Positions 53,479-62,485 of a DNA stretch of 64,000 bases are shown here, piece after piece. The position numbers and the translations under genes were made by a program. The notes under the pieces were generated by a model, which was not told the DNA's origin, did no database searches, and was given only the letters and a program-made list of their open reading frames with translations. How positions within the stretch are numbered: position 1 is the stretch's first letter; each line of letters starts with the position of its first letter. The stretch spans positions 310,001 to 374,000 of the forward strand of contig NZ_OZ245005.1 of the NCBI RefSeq assembly GCF_965223525.1, read 5' to 3'. The DNA is from Leptofilum sp965223525 (GTDB taxonomy: Bacteria > Chloroflexota > Anaerolineae > Promineifilales > Promineifilaceae).

Positions 53479-53925
53479 ATGAAAAAAGAGTTAGTCCGCA
53501 ACTGGATGACCCAAGATGTAATCACTGTAAAGCTGCAAACCTCCTTACCTGAAGCCCATCAAATCATGATGGATGAAGAAATTCGCCGCCTGCCAGTGGT
53601 AAATGACAACAATTTTCTAATTGGGATTATTACGCTGGGTGATGTTCGCGGTGCCCAACCTTCGCCCGCTACCTCAATGAGCATTTGGGAGCTAAACTAT
53701 CTGCTTTCTAGCCTGAGTGTAGAAAAAATCATGACGCCGCAACCCATGACCATTAAGCCCGATGCGACCATCGGCGACGCTGCGCGTACCATGCTAGAAC
53801 ACCGCGTCAGTGGGCTGCCGGTTGTTGACGACGAAGGCAAGTTGGCTGGCATCATCACCGAATCTGACATTTTCAGCATGGTTGTGATTCATGAATGGAG
53901 CGAAAGCGAAGCCGAACCAACTTAA
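53479..53925 (+). CDS. CBS-domain pair protein
   Basis: The 148-residue protein consists of two CBS domains: the first with VKLQTSLPEAHQIMMDEEIRRLPVV (split by LP and NDNNF), the second with MTPQPMTIKPDATIGDAA and HRVSGLPVVDDEGKLAG. Such proteins bind adenosyl ligands and regulate partners, for example transporters or enzymes. No partner domain is fused. Confidence 0.92.
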   Translation: MKKELVRNWMTQDVITVKLQTSLPEAHQIMMDEEIRRLPVVNDNNFLIGIITLGDVRGAQPSPATSMSIWELNYLLSSLSVEKIMTPQPMTIKPDATIGDAARTMLEHRVSGLPVVDDEGKLAGIITESDIFSMVVIHEWSESEAEPT

Positions 53926-54028
53926 GTAGATCAGAATTAGATTCTGCAACTGTCAAGCACGCGGGTGGCTCTTTTTTGGGATACAGGGGGTGGTGGTTAC
54001 GGCCGTTTCCAACTAACGTATTCCCATC

Positions 54029-54922
54029 ATGCCCAAACCCGATTTCAAACACCTCACCATATTTATTTTTCTGCTGCTGCTTGCCCTGGCTGGCTTCATT
54101 CACAGCCGCGCCCGACGGCTGGTAGTCCCGCCCCGCACATTTACCCGAGAAACCCCTAGCGATTTTGGCATTCAAAATTGGGAAGAGGTGACCTTCACCA
54201 CGGAAGATGGCCTACAGCTTGCTGGCTGGTACGTGCCGCCACAGGCAGACGTTGGCACTGTCTTGATTTTTATTCACGGCCTGGGCAGTCATCGGGGCGC
54301 ATTGCTGGATCAGGCAGCGGTGTTAATCGAACAGGGGCACGGCGCATTGCTGTTCGATTTGCGCGCACACGGCCGTAGCGAAGGGCGCAAAAGTAGCTGG
54401 GGATTGGCTGAAGTGGCCGATGTGGCAGCGGCACTGCACTTCTTACAAGCCCAACCGGAAGTTGATCCAAACAAAATCGGGCTGGTGGGGCATTCGATGG
54501 GTGGCGCCATTGCCATCCGAGCGGCGGCACAGCTACCAGAGATTCGCCTGGTTGTGGCTGAGAGTGTTTATACAAATTTTGCCGATAATCAGCAGCGACT
54601 CACCGTCGCTTTTGCCCGACTGCCAGAGTGGACAGCCCCGCTCATCATGCCGTGGGCCGAGTGGATTGCGGGCGTAGATAGCGACGAACTGGAGCCGCTG
54701 CAAGAGGTCGCTTTGCTATCGCCCCGCCCCATTTTGTTCATCCAAGGTGGCCGCGACAAGACGGTGCATGTGAGTAACGGCTCTACTTTGTATGAAACGG
54801 CCGTTGCCCCCAAAGAACGCCTGCTCATCCCCAACGCCGACCACACCAACCTCTTTGATACCAATCCCGAACTCATGACCAAGCGACTGCGACGGTTCAT
54901 AAGTCAATATTTGTTTTCGTAA
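54029..54922 (+). CDS. Membrane-anchored alpha/beta hydrolase (paralogue of 8360-9283)
   Basis: A 297-residue enzyme with an N-terminal hydrophobic anchor (about 8-24), HGLGSHRG, nucleophile S156 in VGHSMGG, the acid in QGGRDKTVHV and histidine in NADHTNLF. Sequence around the catalytic elements and the linker ADFD/NWEEVTF parallels the hydrolase at 8360. The start at 54029 lacks a strong ribosome site. An esterase- or thioesterase-like role is likely; substrate unknown. Confidence 0.85.
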   Translation: MPKPDFKHLTIFIFLLLLALAGFIHSRARRLVVPPRTFTRETPSDFGIQNWEEVTFTTEDGLQLAGWYVPPQADVGTVLIFIHGLGSHRGALLDQAAVLIEQGHGALLFDLRAHGRSEGRKSSWGLAEVADVAAALHFLQAQPEVDPNKIGLVGHSMGGAIAIRAAAQLPEIRLVVAESVYTNFADNQQRLTVAFARLPEWTAPLIMPWAEWIAGVDSDELEPLQEVALLSPRPILFIQGGRDKTVHVSNGSTLYETAVAPKERLLIPNADHTNLFDTNPELMTKRLRRFISQYLFS

Positions 54923-54928
54923 ATTGAA

Positions 54929-56152
54929 TCACGGATTTAGGGTATAGCTATACAATGTGTTCTCGACTACCATCCACAAACGATGCTGGTCATCCTCAAT
55001 TATTTGCGCGCCTTCGCTTGTAAACCAGCAGCCTTCTTTCGTTACTGGTTCAAACCACGCAATGCCGCTTCGCAAGGTTTTCCACTGGTTTGAACGGTAA
55101 ATCCTAAACCAAATACGGCCGTCAGAAGTCTCCATAAACGGATCTGGGGGACTATAAAATCGCCAGTTGTTAAGGGCAACAGTTTGCCAACGCCAAATGA
55201 GCGGATCGGGGTGGAGTCTGTGCCAATTACCATCTGGCTTACGCCAGCCATAACCATCCGTAAGCCAAAAATTCCCACTGTTATCAACAAAACTAATACC
55301 TTGATAATATTCATTTTCAGGAAGATCGATTTCTGTTAACTTATCCTTAGAAAAAGAAAAGTAGCCTGTTCTGCCAAAGCCGTTGATGATGAAACCTCCC
55401 ATTGGATTTAATTGCACGGAAGATATTGAGGTGTATTCCTCCAGGGAATTGTGCATGCTTATTTGTTCTGTAAATGGATCAATACTGTAAATTGCATCGC
55501 CAGCTGAGAAAATCCAAAATTTTCCATCAGGTGTCCATAAAGCCCCACTAAAATCTGATAGATTATGGTTAAATGAGTCAGCAAAAAGATTCCACGCTGC
55601 AGGGATCTCAATCACTTGCTGTTCAACAAAATTTCCTGTTCCGTCCTCAAAAAGTGAAATTACGAAGCGTCCAGCCCTAAGGCCAACACCCCATACAAGT
55701 TGGTCATCAGAAATAAATACCCTTTCAACAATTGTTGAACTTCCTTCAATCTTCGGGTCAATCTGTAACCATTTCTGCTGCCCTGTTAGATAAAGAAGCA
55801 AAATAATATCTTGGCCAACATCAATACGAAAATTTGTAAACCAAATTTCATGATTTCCATTTGCGTGACGGGTGGCAATAACCTCGAACCTGTCACCCGG
55901 TTTCCGATCAGAAATTTCTGATACTTTGGAAACTTCTTCCCAAGGTGGAAGAGGTAAAATTAATTCTTGAGTCGCTCCATCATGGCTGGGAAAAGTAAAT
56001 GCAAATGTATCGAAAGAAGCAATACATTGGTCATTTTCTGGCAATTGCGAAACAAATTGGAACTTCTCAAAGAGAAAAATTGATAATGAGACGAGTAGCA
56101 CAAAAATCAACATGATCTTTTTGAGAGAAAAAGAAATCAGAACTCTTTTCAT
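54929..56152 (-). CDS. Hypothetical membrane-anchored beta-propeller-like protein
   Basis: From ATG 56152 (GAGGACAGT upstream) the 407-residue protein has an N-terminal membrane helix, then repeats of the type WTPDGKFWIFS, FVDNSGNFWLTDGYG and TSDGRIWFRIYR, which recall two-component-regulator propeller blades (sensor propellers). No catalytic domain is fused. It is AT-richer than its neighbours and has a single ACGGCCGT near 55117. Confidence 0.6.
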   Translation of the reverse strand: MKRVLISFSLKKIMLIFVLLVSLSIFLFEKFQFVSQLPENDQCIASFDTFAFTFPSHDGATQELILPLPPWEEVSKVSEISDRKPGDRFEVIATRHANGNHEIWFTNFRIDVGQDIILLLYLTGQQKWLQIDPKIEGSSTIVERVFISDDQLVWGVGLRAGRFVISLFEDGTGNFVEQQVIEIPAAWNLFADSFNHNLSDFSGALWTPDGKFWIFSAGDAIYSIDPFTEQISMHNSLEEYTSISSVQLNPMGGFIINGFGRTGYFSFSKDKLTEIDLPENEYYQGISFVDNSGNFWLTDGYGWRKPDGNWHRLHPDPLIWRWQTVALNNWRFYSPPDPFMETSDGRIWFRIYRSNQWKTLRSGIAWFEPVTKEGCWFTSEGAQIIEDDQHRLWMVVENTLYSYTLNP

Positions 56153-56377
56153 ACTGTCCTCTTGTCCTCCGTGCAACAATCTTATCAGCTTGTTAAAAGT
56201 GGGTGTTATTTGGCAAGCTAATTCTCATAACTCTCTATGCTCTCTGTGGCCAATATTCAGACAGGTACTAAACCTGCAAACTGTCTGCCACATTTCTCCA
56301 TAACTTCTCCAGAATTGCCAGGTAAGCTATTCATCGTATTGATTTTTTATCTGAAAAAGATTTTGAGGAGCATCACG

Positions 56378-57940
56378 ATGAATAGAAAACGATGGTTGGC
56401 CGTGGGCGCAGGTGCTGCCATTTTGGTAGCCGTCCTGCTTTTTACAGTCAATCGGAATGCAACCAACAATGAAGCAGAGGCACAAGAGGCAGAAACGGCC
56501 GTTGCCGTCATCGGCGACCTGTCTGCTAGTGCCACCGCCAGCGGGCAGCTTTTGCCCCAGCGGGAAGCCGTTCTTGCCGCCAATACCACCGCCAGCATTA
56601 CCGAAGTGGCTGTGCGGCTGGGGGACGTGGTGCAACCTGGCGACCTGCTGGTACAGCTAGACACAACTGATTTGCAGTTCGATGTGGCCAATGCCGAACA
56701 ATCTCTGGCGCTGGCACAGGCACGGCTGGACGACTTATTAGCGCCTGCCGCAGCGGCCGACATCGCCAATGCCGAGGCAGCATTGGCCAGCGCCCAGGCC
56801 CAGCTAGACGACCTGCTGGCTGGCCCATCTGAAACCGAAATCGCTCTCAGTGAAGCGGCGATTGACTCTGCCGAGGCACAGCTTTACACCTCTGTGGCAG
56901 ATTTAAACAGCAGCCAAAATAGTATTGACCAATCTCAAATAACGGCCGCACAGGCAAACTTACTGGCTGCCCAGCAGCAGCTAGACCGCGCCGTCGAACT
57001 CAACGAAGAAAACCCGACTGAAGCCAACCATCAGGCGCGTATGCAGGCAGAACAGGCTGTGGCCAACGCCCAGGCACAACTCGATGCGCTGCTGGCTGGC
57101 CCAGATGTGGCCGCCTCGCAAAACAGTGTGGCTGCGGCCAATGCCCGCGTGGAAGGCAGCGAGATCGATCTGGACAGCACGCTGGCAGGTGCCACCGCCG
57201 CCGAGATTGCCAATGCCGAAGCGGCCGTTGCCCAACAACAAGCCAATCTAGCTGACTTGCTGGCCGGCCCCACTGCTGAACAAATTCGCGCCGCCGAGGC
57301 GGAAGTAGCGCAGGCAGAACTCAATCTGGCCGATGCTGAAGAGGCGCTGGCTGAGGCTTCAATTGTGGCACCATTTGCCGGGGTAGTAACGGCCGTTTAC
57401 GTCAGTGAAGGTGAAATTGCCAGCGGCCCAGTCATTGAACTGGTAGACAGCAATAGCCTGGAGCTGGTATTGAGCGTGGACGAGGTGGACATTGGCAGCT
57501 TCGACGTAGGGCAGCCCGCTATTGTGACGCTAGAAGCGTGGCCAGAGCGGGAATTTGAGAGCAAAATCGTGACGATTGCCCCCAGCGCCAGCGACGAAAA
57601 TAGTGCCCTTGTCACTTACAACGTGCATCTGGCCTACCAGGCAGACGACCTGCCTACGCTCATTGGCCTCACCGCCAACGCCAACCTGATTACCGCCCAG
57701 CGAGACGACGTGCTGCTGGTTCCCAACGCCGCCATCACGCCAGACCGTGCTGCGGGTAAATATTTTGTGGATGTGCAGCAAGCCGACGGCACTTTTAGGC
57801 AGGTAGAAGTAGCAATTGGGCTGCGCGACGGCGAGAACACCCAAATCACGGCTGGTTTGGCCGAAGGCGACATTTTGCGCCTGGTCACTAGCCAGCCGAC
57901 AGAAGAAATTGACGGCCCAGGACCATTTGGTGGAGGCTAA
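56378..57940 (+). CDS. HlyD/MacA-family membrane-fusion protein (first of two)
   Basis: From ATG 56378 (GAGGAG upstream) the 520-residue protein has an N-terminal membrane helix, a lipoyl half-domain, a long alpha-hairpin containing repeated units ANAEAALASAQAQLDDLLAGP and AQANLADLLAGP-like, a second lipoyl half (SIVAPFAGVVTAVYVSEGE), a beta-barrel and an MFP C-terminal part. The hairpin is expanded by repeats. It acts as an adaptor of a tripartite-type pump, here without TolC. Four more genes follow. Confidence 0.9.
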   Translation: MNRKRWLAVGAGAAILVAVLLFTVNRNATNNEAEAQEAETAVAVIGDLSASATASGQLLPQREAVLAANTTASITEVAVRLGDVVQPGDLLVQLDTTDLQFDVANAEQSLALAQARLDDLLAPAAAADIANAEAALASAQAQLDDLLAGPSETEIALSEAAIDSAEAQLYTSVADLNSSQNSIDQSQITAAQANLLAAQQQLDRAVELNEENPTEANHQARMQAEQAVANAQAQLDALLAGPDVAASQNSVAAANARVEGSEIDLDSTLAGATAAEIANAEAAVAQQQANLADLLAGPTAEQIRAAEAEVAQAELNLADAEEALAEASIVAPFAGVVTAVYVSEGEIASGPVIELVDSNSLELVLSVDEVDIGSFDVGQPAIVTLEAWPEREFESKIVTIAPSASDENSALVTYNVHLAYQADDLPTLIGLTANANLITAQRDDVLLVPNAAITPDRAAGKYFVDVQQADGTFRQVEVAIGLRDGENTQITAGLAEGDILRLVTSQPTEEIDGPGPFGGG

Positions 57941-57998
57941 ACCCTAAGGGTTTCCCTCATCAAACAGATTTCTAAACCGAGCAAACCCTTAGGGTTTT
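57939..57998. repeat. Palindromic intergenic repeat (AAACCCTAAGGGTTT)
   Basis: AAACCCTAAGGGTTT (57939-57953) and AAACCCTTAGGGTTTT (57983-57998) are each palindromic and also pair with each other. Located between the two HlyD genes. Confidence 0.7.
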
Positions 57999-58020
57999 AG
58001 ACACAGGAATAATCTATCTA

Positions 58021-59652
58021 ATGAATAAGTTACGGCAAAATAAATGGATTTGGATCACAATTGGCATCGTGTTACTCATTGTTACCTTCTTTTTTGTACG
58101 GCAGGGGCAGCGCAATGCCAACGCCCAAGCACCGCAAACGGGCGACATCGTGACCGCCTTTGTGGGGGATTTGTCTGCCAGCGCCACCGCCAGCGGCAAC
58201 ATTCAGGCCGGGCAGCTTGCTGAACTGGCTCTGCTGCGCGGTGGCACTGTTGCCGAGATTTATGTGGCCGTAGGTGATACGGTGACCGCGGATGATCCAC
58301 TTTTGCAACTAGAAACGGCCGAACTCGAACGAAACGTAGCCAACGCAGTGCAAGCTGTCGTCATTCAGGAAACGAACCTGGCAACGCTGCTGGAACCCGC
58401 AACTGAGGCCGAAATTATCGCGGCAGAAGCGGCCGTTGCCAGTGCAGAAGCCAATTTAGCCGATTTGCGCGACGGGCCGGATGCCAACGCCATCGCCGCT
58501 GCCGAAGCAGACGTGCGTGCCGCCCAGGCAGACCTCAACGCCGCCTACGCCCGCTTGTCTGACCTGACGGCCGTAGCGGATGCCGACGAAATTGCAGCAG
58601 CGCAAATTGAGCTAGAGCTGGCACAGGTTGCCGCCACCCAAGCCGCCGAGCAGCACAGCACCGTCCTGGTTACAGAGCCAGAAGGGTTCATCACCCAAGA
58701 CACGCTGGACGACATGGAGCTCTCGGCACGAACGGCCGCTTTGCAAGCCAACGCCGAACTCCAAGCAGCTCAAGAAACGTTGGATGAGTTGCTCAACGGC
58801 AATCCCAACTCAATTGCATCAGCCCAAGCGTCGGTGAGTTTAGCTGCCGCTTCGCTTAAAACGGCCGAACTGCGTCTGCAACAGGTGCAAGAAGGTGCTT
58901 CTGACATGCAGATTGCCCAGGCAGAGGCATCGCTAGCTTCGGCTGAAGCCACGCTGGATCGGCTGCTGCGCGGCGCGTCTGACGCACAAATTACCATCGC
59001 CGAAGCCCAGCTTGTTCAAGCCCAGACCAATCTGGCTCGTGCTGAACAAAATCTGGCGAATGCGACGCTCACTGCGCCTTACGATGGGGTGATTACGGCC
59101 GTAAACGTCAGCATTGGTGAGCAGGCCAGCGGGGTCGTTGTGGAGATGTTCAACCCCGACAGCCTGGAGCTTGTATTGGATGTAGACGAAGTGGACATTA
59201 GCAACATCATCCTAGGGCAAGAAGCCATCATCACGCTGGAAACGTGGCCGGATGAGGAAGTTGAGGCCACCGTTGTCTCGATTGCGCCACGCAATACGGC
59301 CGCCCAAGGCAGTGGCCTCGTCACTTACGACGTCTACCTAGCGCTGGGCGAAACCAACCTACCCATCCGCGTGGGCACGACGGCCAACGCCAACCTCATT
59401 ACCGCGCAGCGCAGTGACGTGCTGCTGGTTCCTAACCGGGCCATCACGCCAGACCGGGCAGCGGGTAAATATTTCGTTACCCGCGCCAGCGGCGAGGTGG
59501 TAGAAGTGACCATCGGGCTGCGCGACGGGGAAAATACGCAAATTACCTCTGGCTTAGAGGCTGGGGATGAGCTGATTGTTGAAACAGCTCAGCCAGTAGA
59601 AGATGTACTGGCTCCCGGCGGTGGTGGCTCCGGCCCGTTTGGTGGCAATTAA
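58021..59652 (+). CDS. HlyD/MacA-family membrane-fusion protein (second of two)
   Basis: A 543-residue adaptor with the same plan as the preceding gene: membrane helix (about 10-26), lipoyl half, long repeat-rich helical hairpin (AAEAAVASAEANLADLRDGP and related), second lipoyl half (ATLTAPYDGVITAVNVSIGE), and barrel. It differs enough to be an old duplicate. Presumably the pair interacts with the MacB-type permease encoded downstream. No strong ribosome site is seen. Confidence 0.9.
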   Translation: MNKLRQNKWIWITIGIVLLIVTFFFVRQGQRNANAQAPQTGDIVTAFVGDLSASATASGNIQAGQLAELALLRGGTVAEIYVAVGDTVTADDPLLQLETAELERNVANAVQAVVIQETNLATLLEPATEAEIIAAEAAVASAEANLADLRDGPDANAIAAAEADVRAAQADLNAAYARLSDLTAVADADEIAAAQIELELAQVAATQAAEQHSTVLVTEPEGFITQDTLDDMELSARTAALQANAELQAAQETLDELLNGNPNSIASAQASVSLAAASLKTAELRLQQVQEGASDMQIAQAEASLASAEATLDRLLRGASDAQITIAEAQLVQAQTNLARAEQNLANATLTAPYDGVITAVNVSIGEQASGVVVEMFNPDSLELVLDVDEVDISNIILGQEAIITLETWPDEEVEATVVSIAPRNTAAQGSGLVTYDVYLALGETNLPIRVGTTANANLITAQRSDVLLVPNRAITPDRAAGKYFVTRASGEVVEVTIGLRDGENTQITSGLEAGDELIVETAQPVEDVLAPGGGGSGPFGGN

Positions 59653-59702
59653 GTAATTGATAATTAGGTAATTACTCAATTACTTAATTACCCAATTACC
59701 TT
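59653..59702. repeat. Octad-word palindrome (GTAATTA class)
   Basis: Left words AGTAATTG, ATAATTAG, GTAATTA; the right arm is the complement of GGTAATTG, GGTAATTA, AGTAATTG, AGTAATTA. Located between the adaptor and the ATPase gene. Confidence 0.75.
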
Positions 59703-59717
59703 TTTGAGGAAATTATC

Positions 59718-60383
59718 ATGATCGAACTAACAAACATTACCAAAACATACGAAATGGGCGAGATGCTGGTTCACGCCCTGCGTGGGGTGGATTTACATAT
59801 CGCCGAAGGTGAATTTGTAGCCATCATGGGGCCATCTGGCTCTGGCAAAAGCACCTTGATGAACGTCATTGGCTGCCTGGACGCACCCACCGACGGCAAC
59901 TACACGCTAGACAGCATTGACGTGAGCCAAATGACAGACGATGAGCAGGCCAGAATTCGCAATCAGCGCATTGGCTTTGTCTTCCAGCAATTTAATTTGC
60001 TGCCGCGCACAACGGCTGAAAAGCAGGTGGCGCTGCCGCTGATGTATGGCGGATACGGCCGTACCGAACGCGCTGACCGCGCCACAGAAGCCTTAGACTC
60101 GGTTGGGCTAGGAGATCGCATTGACCACAAGCCAGATGAGCTATCTGGCGGGCAGCAGCAGCGCGTGGCCATTGCCCGTGCTCTGGCTCCCAAGCCCAGC
60201 ATCATCCTGGCCGACGAGCCAACGGGGGCGTTAGACACCCAATCTGGCAATGAAATCCTGAACATCTTCAAGAAGCTGCACGGCCAGGGAATGACTATTG
60301 TGATGATTACCCACGACCCCGAAGTGGCCGAACACGCCCAGCGCACCATCTGGATTCGGGATGGGGTGATTGTTGCAAATTAA
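59718..60383 (+). CDS. MacB/LolD-type ABC transporter ATPase
   Basis: The 221-residue ATPase has Walker A GPSGSGKSTLM, Q-loop VFQQFNLLPR, signature LSGGQQQRVA, Walker B IILADEPTGALD and H-loop MITHDPEVA. It belongs to the MacB/LolD/FtsE class that powers periplasmic or extracytoplasmic export without moving substrate through the membrane. The permease follows after a repeat. Confidence 0.96.
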   Translation: MIELTNITKTYEMGEMLVHALRGVDLHIAEGEFVAIMGPSGSGKSTLMNVIGCLDAPTDGNYTLDSIDVSQMTDDEQARIRNQRIGFVFQQFNLLPRTTAEKQVALPLMYGGYGRTERADRATEALDSVGLGDRIDHKPDELSGGQQQRVAIARALAPKPSIILADEPTGALDTQSGNEILNIFKKLHGQGMTIVMITHDPEVAEHAQRTIWIRDGVIVAN

Positions 60384-60392
60384 CAAATATTG

Positions 60393-60447
60393 CGTAGTGC
60401 GTATTTCGTAGAAGAAAGCGAATACGCACTACGCTCTACGAAATACG
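60393..60447. repeat. Heptad-word palindrome (CGTAGTG/CGTATTT)
   Basis: CGTAGTG, CGTATTT, CGTAGAA (60393-60413) facing the complement of CGTATTT, CGTAGAG, CGTAGTG, CGTATTCG (60419-60447). It precedes the permease ATG and creates a spurious N-terminal extension of that frame. Confidence 0.8.
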
Positions 60448-60458
60448 GAACAGATATC

Positions 60459-61679
60459 ATGAACCTTTCAGAAAGTTTTTTAACCGCGATTGACAGCCTG
60501 ATGGCGAATAAAATGCGCTCTATTCTAACCATGCTGGGCGTGATCATTGGGGTAGCAGCCGTGATCGCCCTGCTGTCTATTGGCAACGGCGTTACCGCCT
60601 CCGTCACCGACGAGATTCAATCTATTGGCACCAATCTACTGGTAATCAGCACCGATTTTGAGAACAGCAACGGCCGTTCCTCACTCAGCATTGACGACGT
60701 AGAAGCCCTAGCAGACCCTCTCAATGCCCCAGCCATTGGCGAAGTGGCGGCCAGCAGCAGCGGTATGCAGGAAATTGTTTACAATGGCGTGTCTCAAAGT
60801 GAAGCCGTCACAGGGATCACGGCCAATTACTTTGCCGTCAACAATCTTACTGACTTTGCTGCGGGCGACGGGCTTACTCAGGCAGACATTGACACCAGTG
60901 CCCGCGTAGTGGTGCTGGGGGCAACGGTAGCCGACGACTTGTTTGGGGACGCATTCCCAATCGGCCGTTCTGTAAAAATAAATGGCGTTAGCTACGAGGT
61001 AGTCGGCGTGCTGCAAGAAAGCGGCCAGGGAATTGGCGATAATCCCGACATCACAGCCTACATTCCCATTACCACCGCCCAAACCCGCCTTTACCCAGAA
61101 CGTACACGCTCCGGAGCCAAAGCGGTAAATACAATCTACGCTGAAGCCATCAATGAAGACGTGACGGACGAAGCCACAACCCAGGTTACAGAGATTTTGC
61201 GAGAGCAGCATCGTATCACCTACGCTGGCGAAGACGACTTTTCTATCTTTAGCCAAACGGACTTGCTATCCACGCTAAATACAGTGACGTCTACGCTAAC
61301 CGCCTTTTTAGGCTCGATTGCCGGGATTTCTTTGCTAGTCGGCGGCATTGGCATTATGAACATTATGCTGGTGAGCGTTACCGAACGGACGCGGGAAATT
61401 GGCATCCGCAAGGCGGTAGGGGCACTTAAGCGGGACATTTTGGCACAATTTTTGCTGGAATCCTTACTGTTGAGCTTGCTGGGCGGCGGTTTGGGCATTG
61501 CCTTGGGGCTGCTCATCGCCAATCTGTCTGCGTCTGCCCTGGAAATCATCACGGTCATAGATGCTGGCACCATCTCGTTGGCCACTGGCTTTGCCGCTGG
61601 TGTGGGGCTACTATTTGGCATTTATCCCGCCTGGCGCGCGGCTGGCTTACGGCCGATTGAAGCCCTGCGGTATGAGTGA
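60459..61679 (+). CDS. MacB-like ABC permease (FtsX family)
   Basis: From ATG 60459 the 406-residue protein has an N-terminal membrane helix (MRSILTMLGVIIGVAAVIAL), a large extracytoplasmic MacB_PCD domain (about 45-250), and three C-terminal helices with the FtsX signature IGIMNIMLVSVTERTREIG and RKAVGA. It partners with the ATPase at 59718 and the two HlyD adaptors in a pump or mechanotransmission complex. The repeat-derived upstream frame was rejected as its start. Confidence 0.93.
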   Translation: MNLSESFLTAIDSLMANKMRSILTMLGVIIGVAAVIALLSIGNGVTASVTDEIQSIGTNLLVISTDFENSNGRSSLSIDDVEALADPLNAPAIGEVAASSSGMQEIVYNGVSQSEAVTGITANYFAVNNLTDFAAGDGLTQADIDTSARVVVLGATVADDLFGDAFPIGRSVKINGVSYEVVGVLQESGQGIGDNPDITAYIPITTAQTRLYPERTRSGAKAVNTIYAEAINEDVTDEATTQVTEILREQHRITYAGEDDFSIFSQTDLLSTLNTVTSTLTAFLGSIAGISLLVGGIGIMNIMLVSVTERTREIGIRKAVGALKRDILAQFLLESLLLSLLGGGLGIALGLLIANLSASALEIITVIDAGTISLATGFAAGVGLLFGIYPAWRAAGLRPIEALRYE

Positions 61680-61691
61680 TATAGTCTGGAA

Positions 61692-61763
61692 GTGGGCAAG
61701 CAGCAAGTCTGCAAGTGGCAAGTTAGTCACTTGCAAACTCGCCCACTCGCAAACTTGCATACT
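61692..61763. repeat. Octad/heptad-word palindrome (TTGCAAGT class)
   Basis: Words GGCAAGC, AGCAAGT, CTGCAAGT, GGCAAGT on the left; the right arm is the complement of TGCAAGTT, TGCGAGTG, GGCGAGTT, TGCAAGTG. Located between the permease and the response regulator gene. Confidence 0.7.
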
Positions 61764-61771
61764 GAATAACC

Positions 61772-62485
61772 ATGCTCAAGCAAAAGATTTTGGTAGTAGA
61801 CGACGATAAAGAGATTGTCCGGCTGCTGCGGGGGTATTTGGAGAAGGCGGGGTTTGGCGTTTTGGTGGCGCACGACGGCCGCACGGCCGTTCACACCCTG
61901 CGCCGCGAAAAGCCAGACCTCATCCTGCTGGATTTGATGCTGCCAGACATGGATGGCTACGACATCACCAGAATTGTGCGGAATGATGCCGCCTTACAGC
62001 AAATCCCCGTTATTATGCTCACCGCCCGCGTGGAAGACAGCGACAAAATTGTGGGGCTGGAGCTAGGCGCGGATGATTACGTCACCAAGCCGTTCAATCC
62101 CGCAGAGGTGGTGGCGCGGGTGCGGGCGCAGCTGCGAGCCAAAAGTCGGTTGATGAGCGGGGGAGATGGGTTGGAGGCGGCCGTTTACCGCACAGCAAAC
62201 ATTCAAATGGACACGGGCAGGCGCGAGGTGAAAATTGATGGCAAGCTGGTTGAGCTCACCCCCACCGAGTTTGGCCTGCTGCAAACCTTGCTGGAGAACC
62301 CCGGCTTTGTCTTTACCCGCAGCGAACTAATTGAGCGCGGCCTGGAGCAGGAATACATCGGCATGGATCGGACTCTGGATAGCCACATTAAAAATTTGCG
62401 GCACAAAATTGAGCCAGACCCCAAAAACCCCACATTTATCCAAACCGTGTACGGCATTGGCTACCGATTGGCGGAGGACAAATGA
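61772..62485 (+). CDS. OmpR-family response regulator
   Basis: The 237 residues have a receiver domain with the acidic triplet in VVDDDKE, phospho-acceptor D54 (LILLDLMLPD), T in MLTARVE and K in VTKPFN, then a winged-helix DNA-binding domain with LTPTEFGLLQTLLE and GYRL at the end. It overlaps the kinase gene by 4 bp. It may control the pump operon immediately upstream. Confidence 0.94.
   Translation: MLKQKILVVDDDKEIVRLLRGYLEKAGFGVLVAHDGRTAVHTLRREKPDLILLDLMLPDMDGYDITRIVRNDAALQQIPVIMLTARVEDSDKIVGLELGADDYVTKPFNPAEVVARVRAQLRAKSRLMSGGDGLEAAVYRTANIQMDTGRREVKIDGKLVELTPTEFGLLQTLLENPGFVFTRSELIERGLEQEYIGMDRTLDSHIKNLRHKIEPDPKNPTFIQTVYGIGYRLAEDK

Noticed and set aside
60390..60458. N-terminal extension of the MacB-like permease
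   Set aside because: The extra 23 codons come from a heptad palindrome; the family N terminus starts at ATG 60459.
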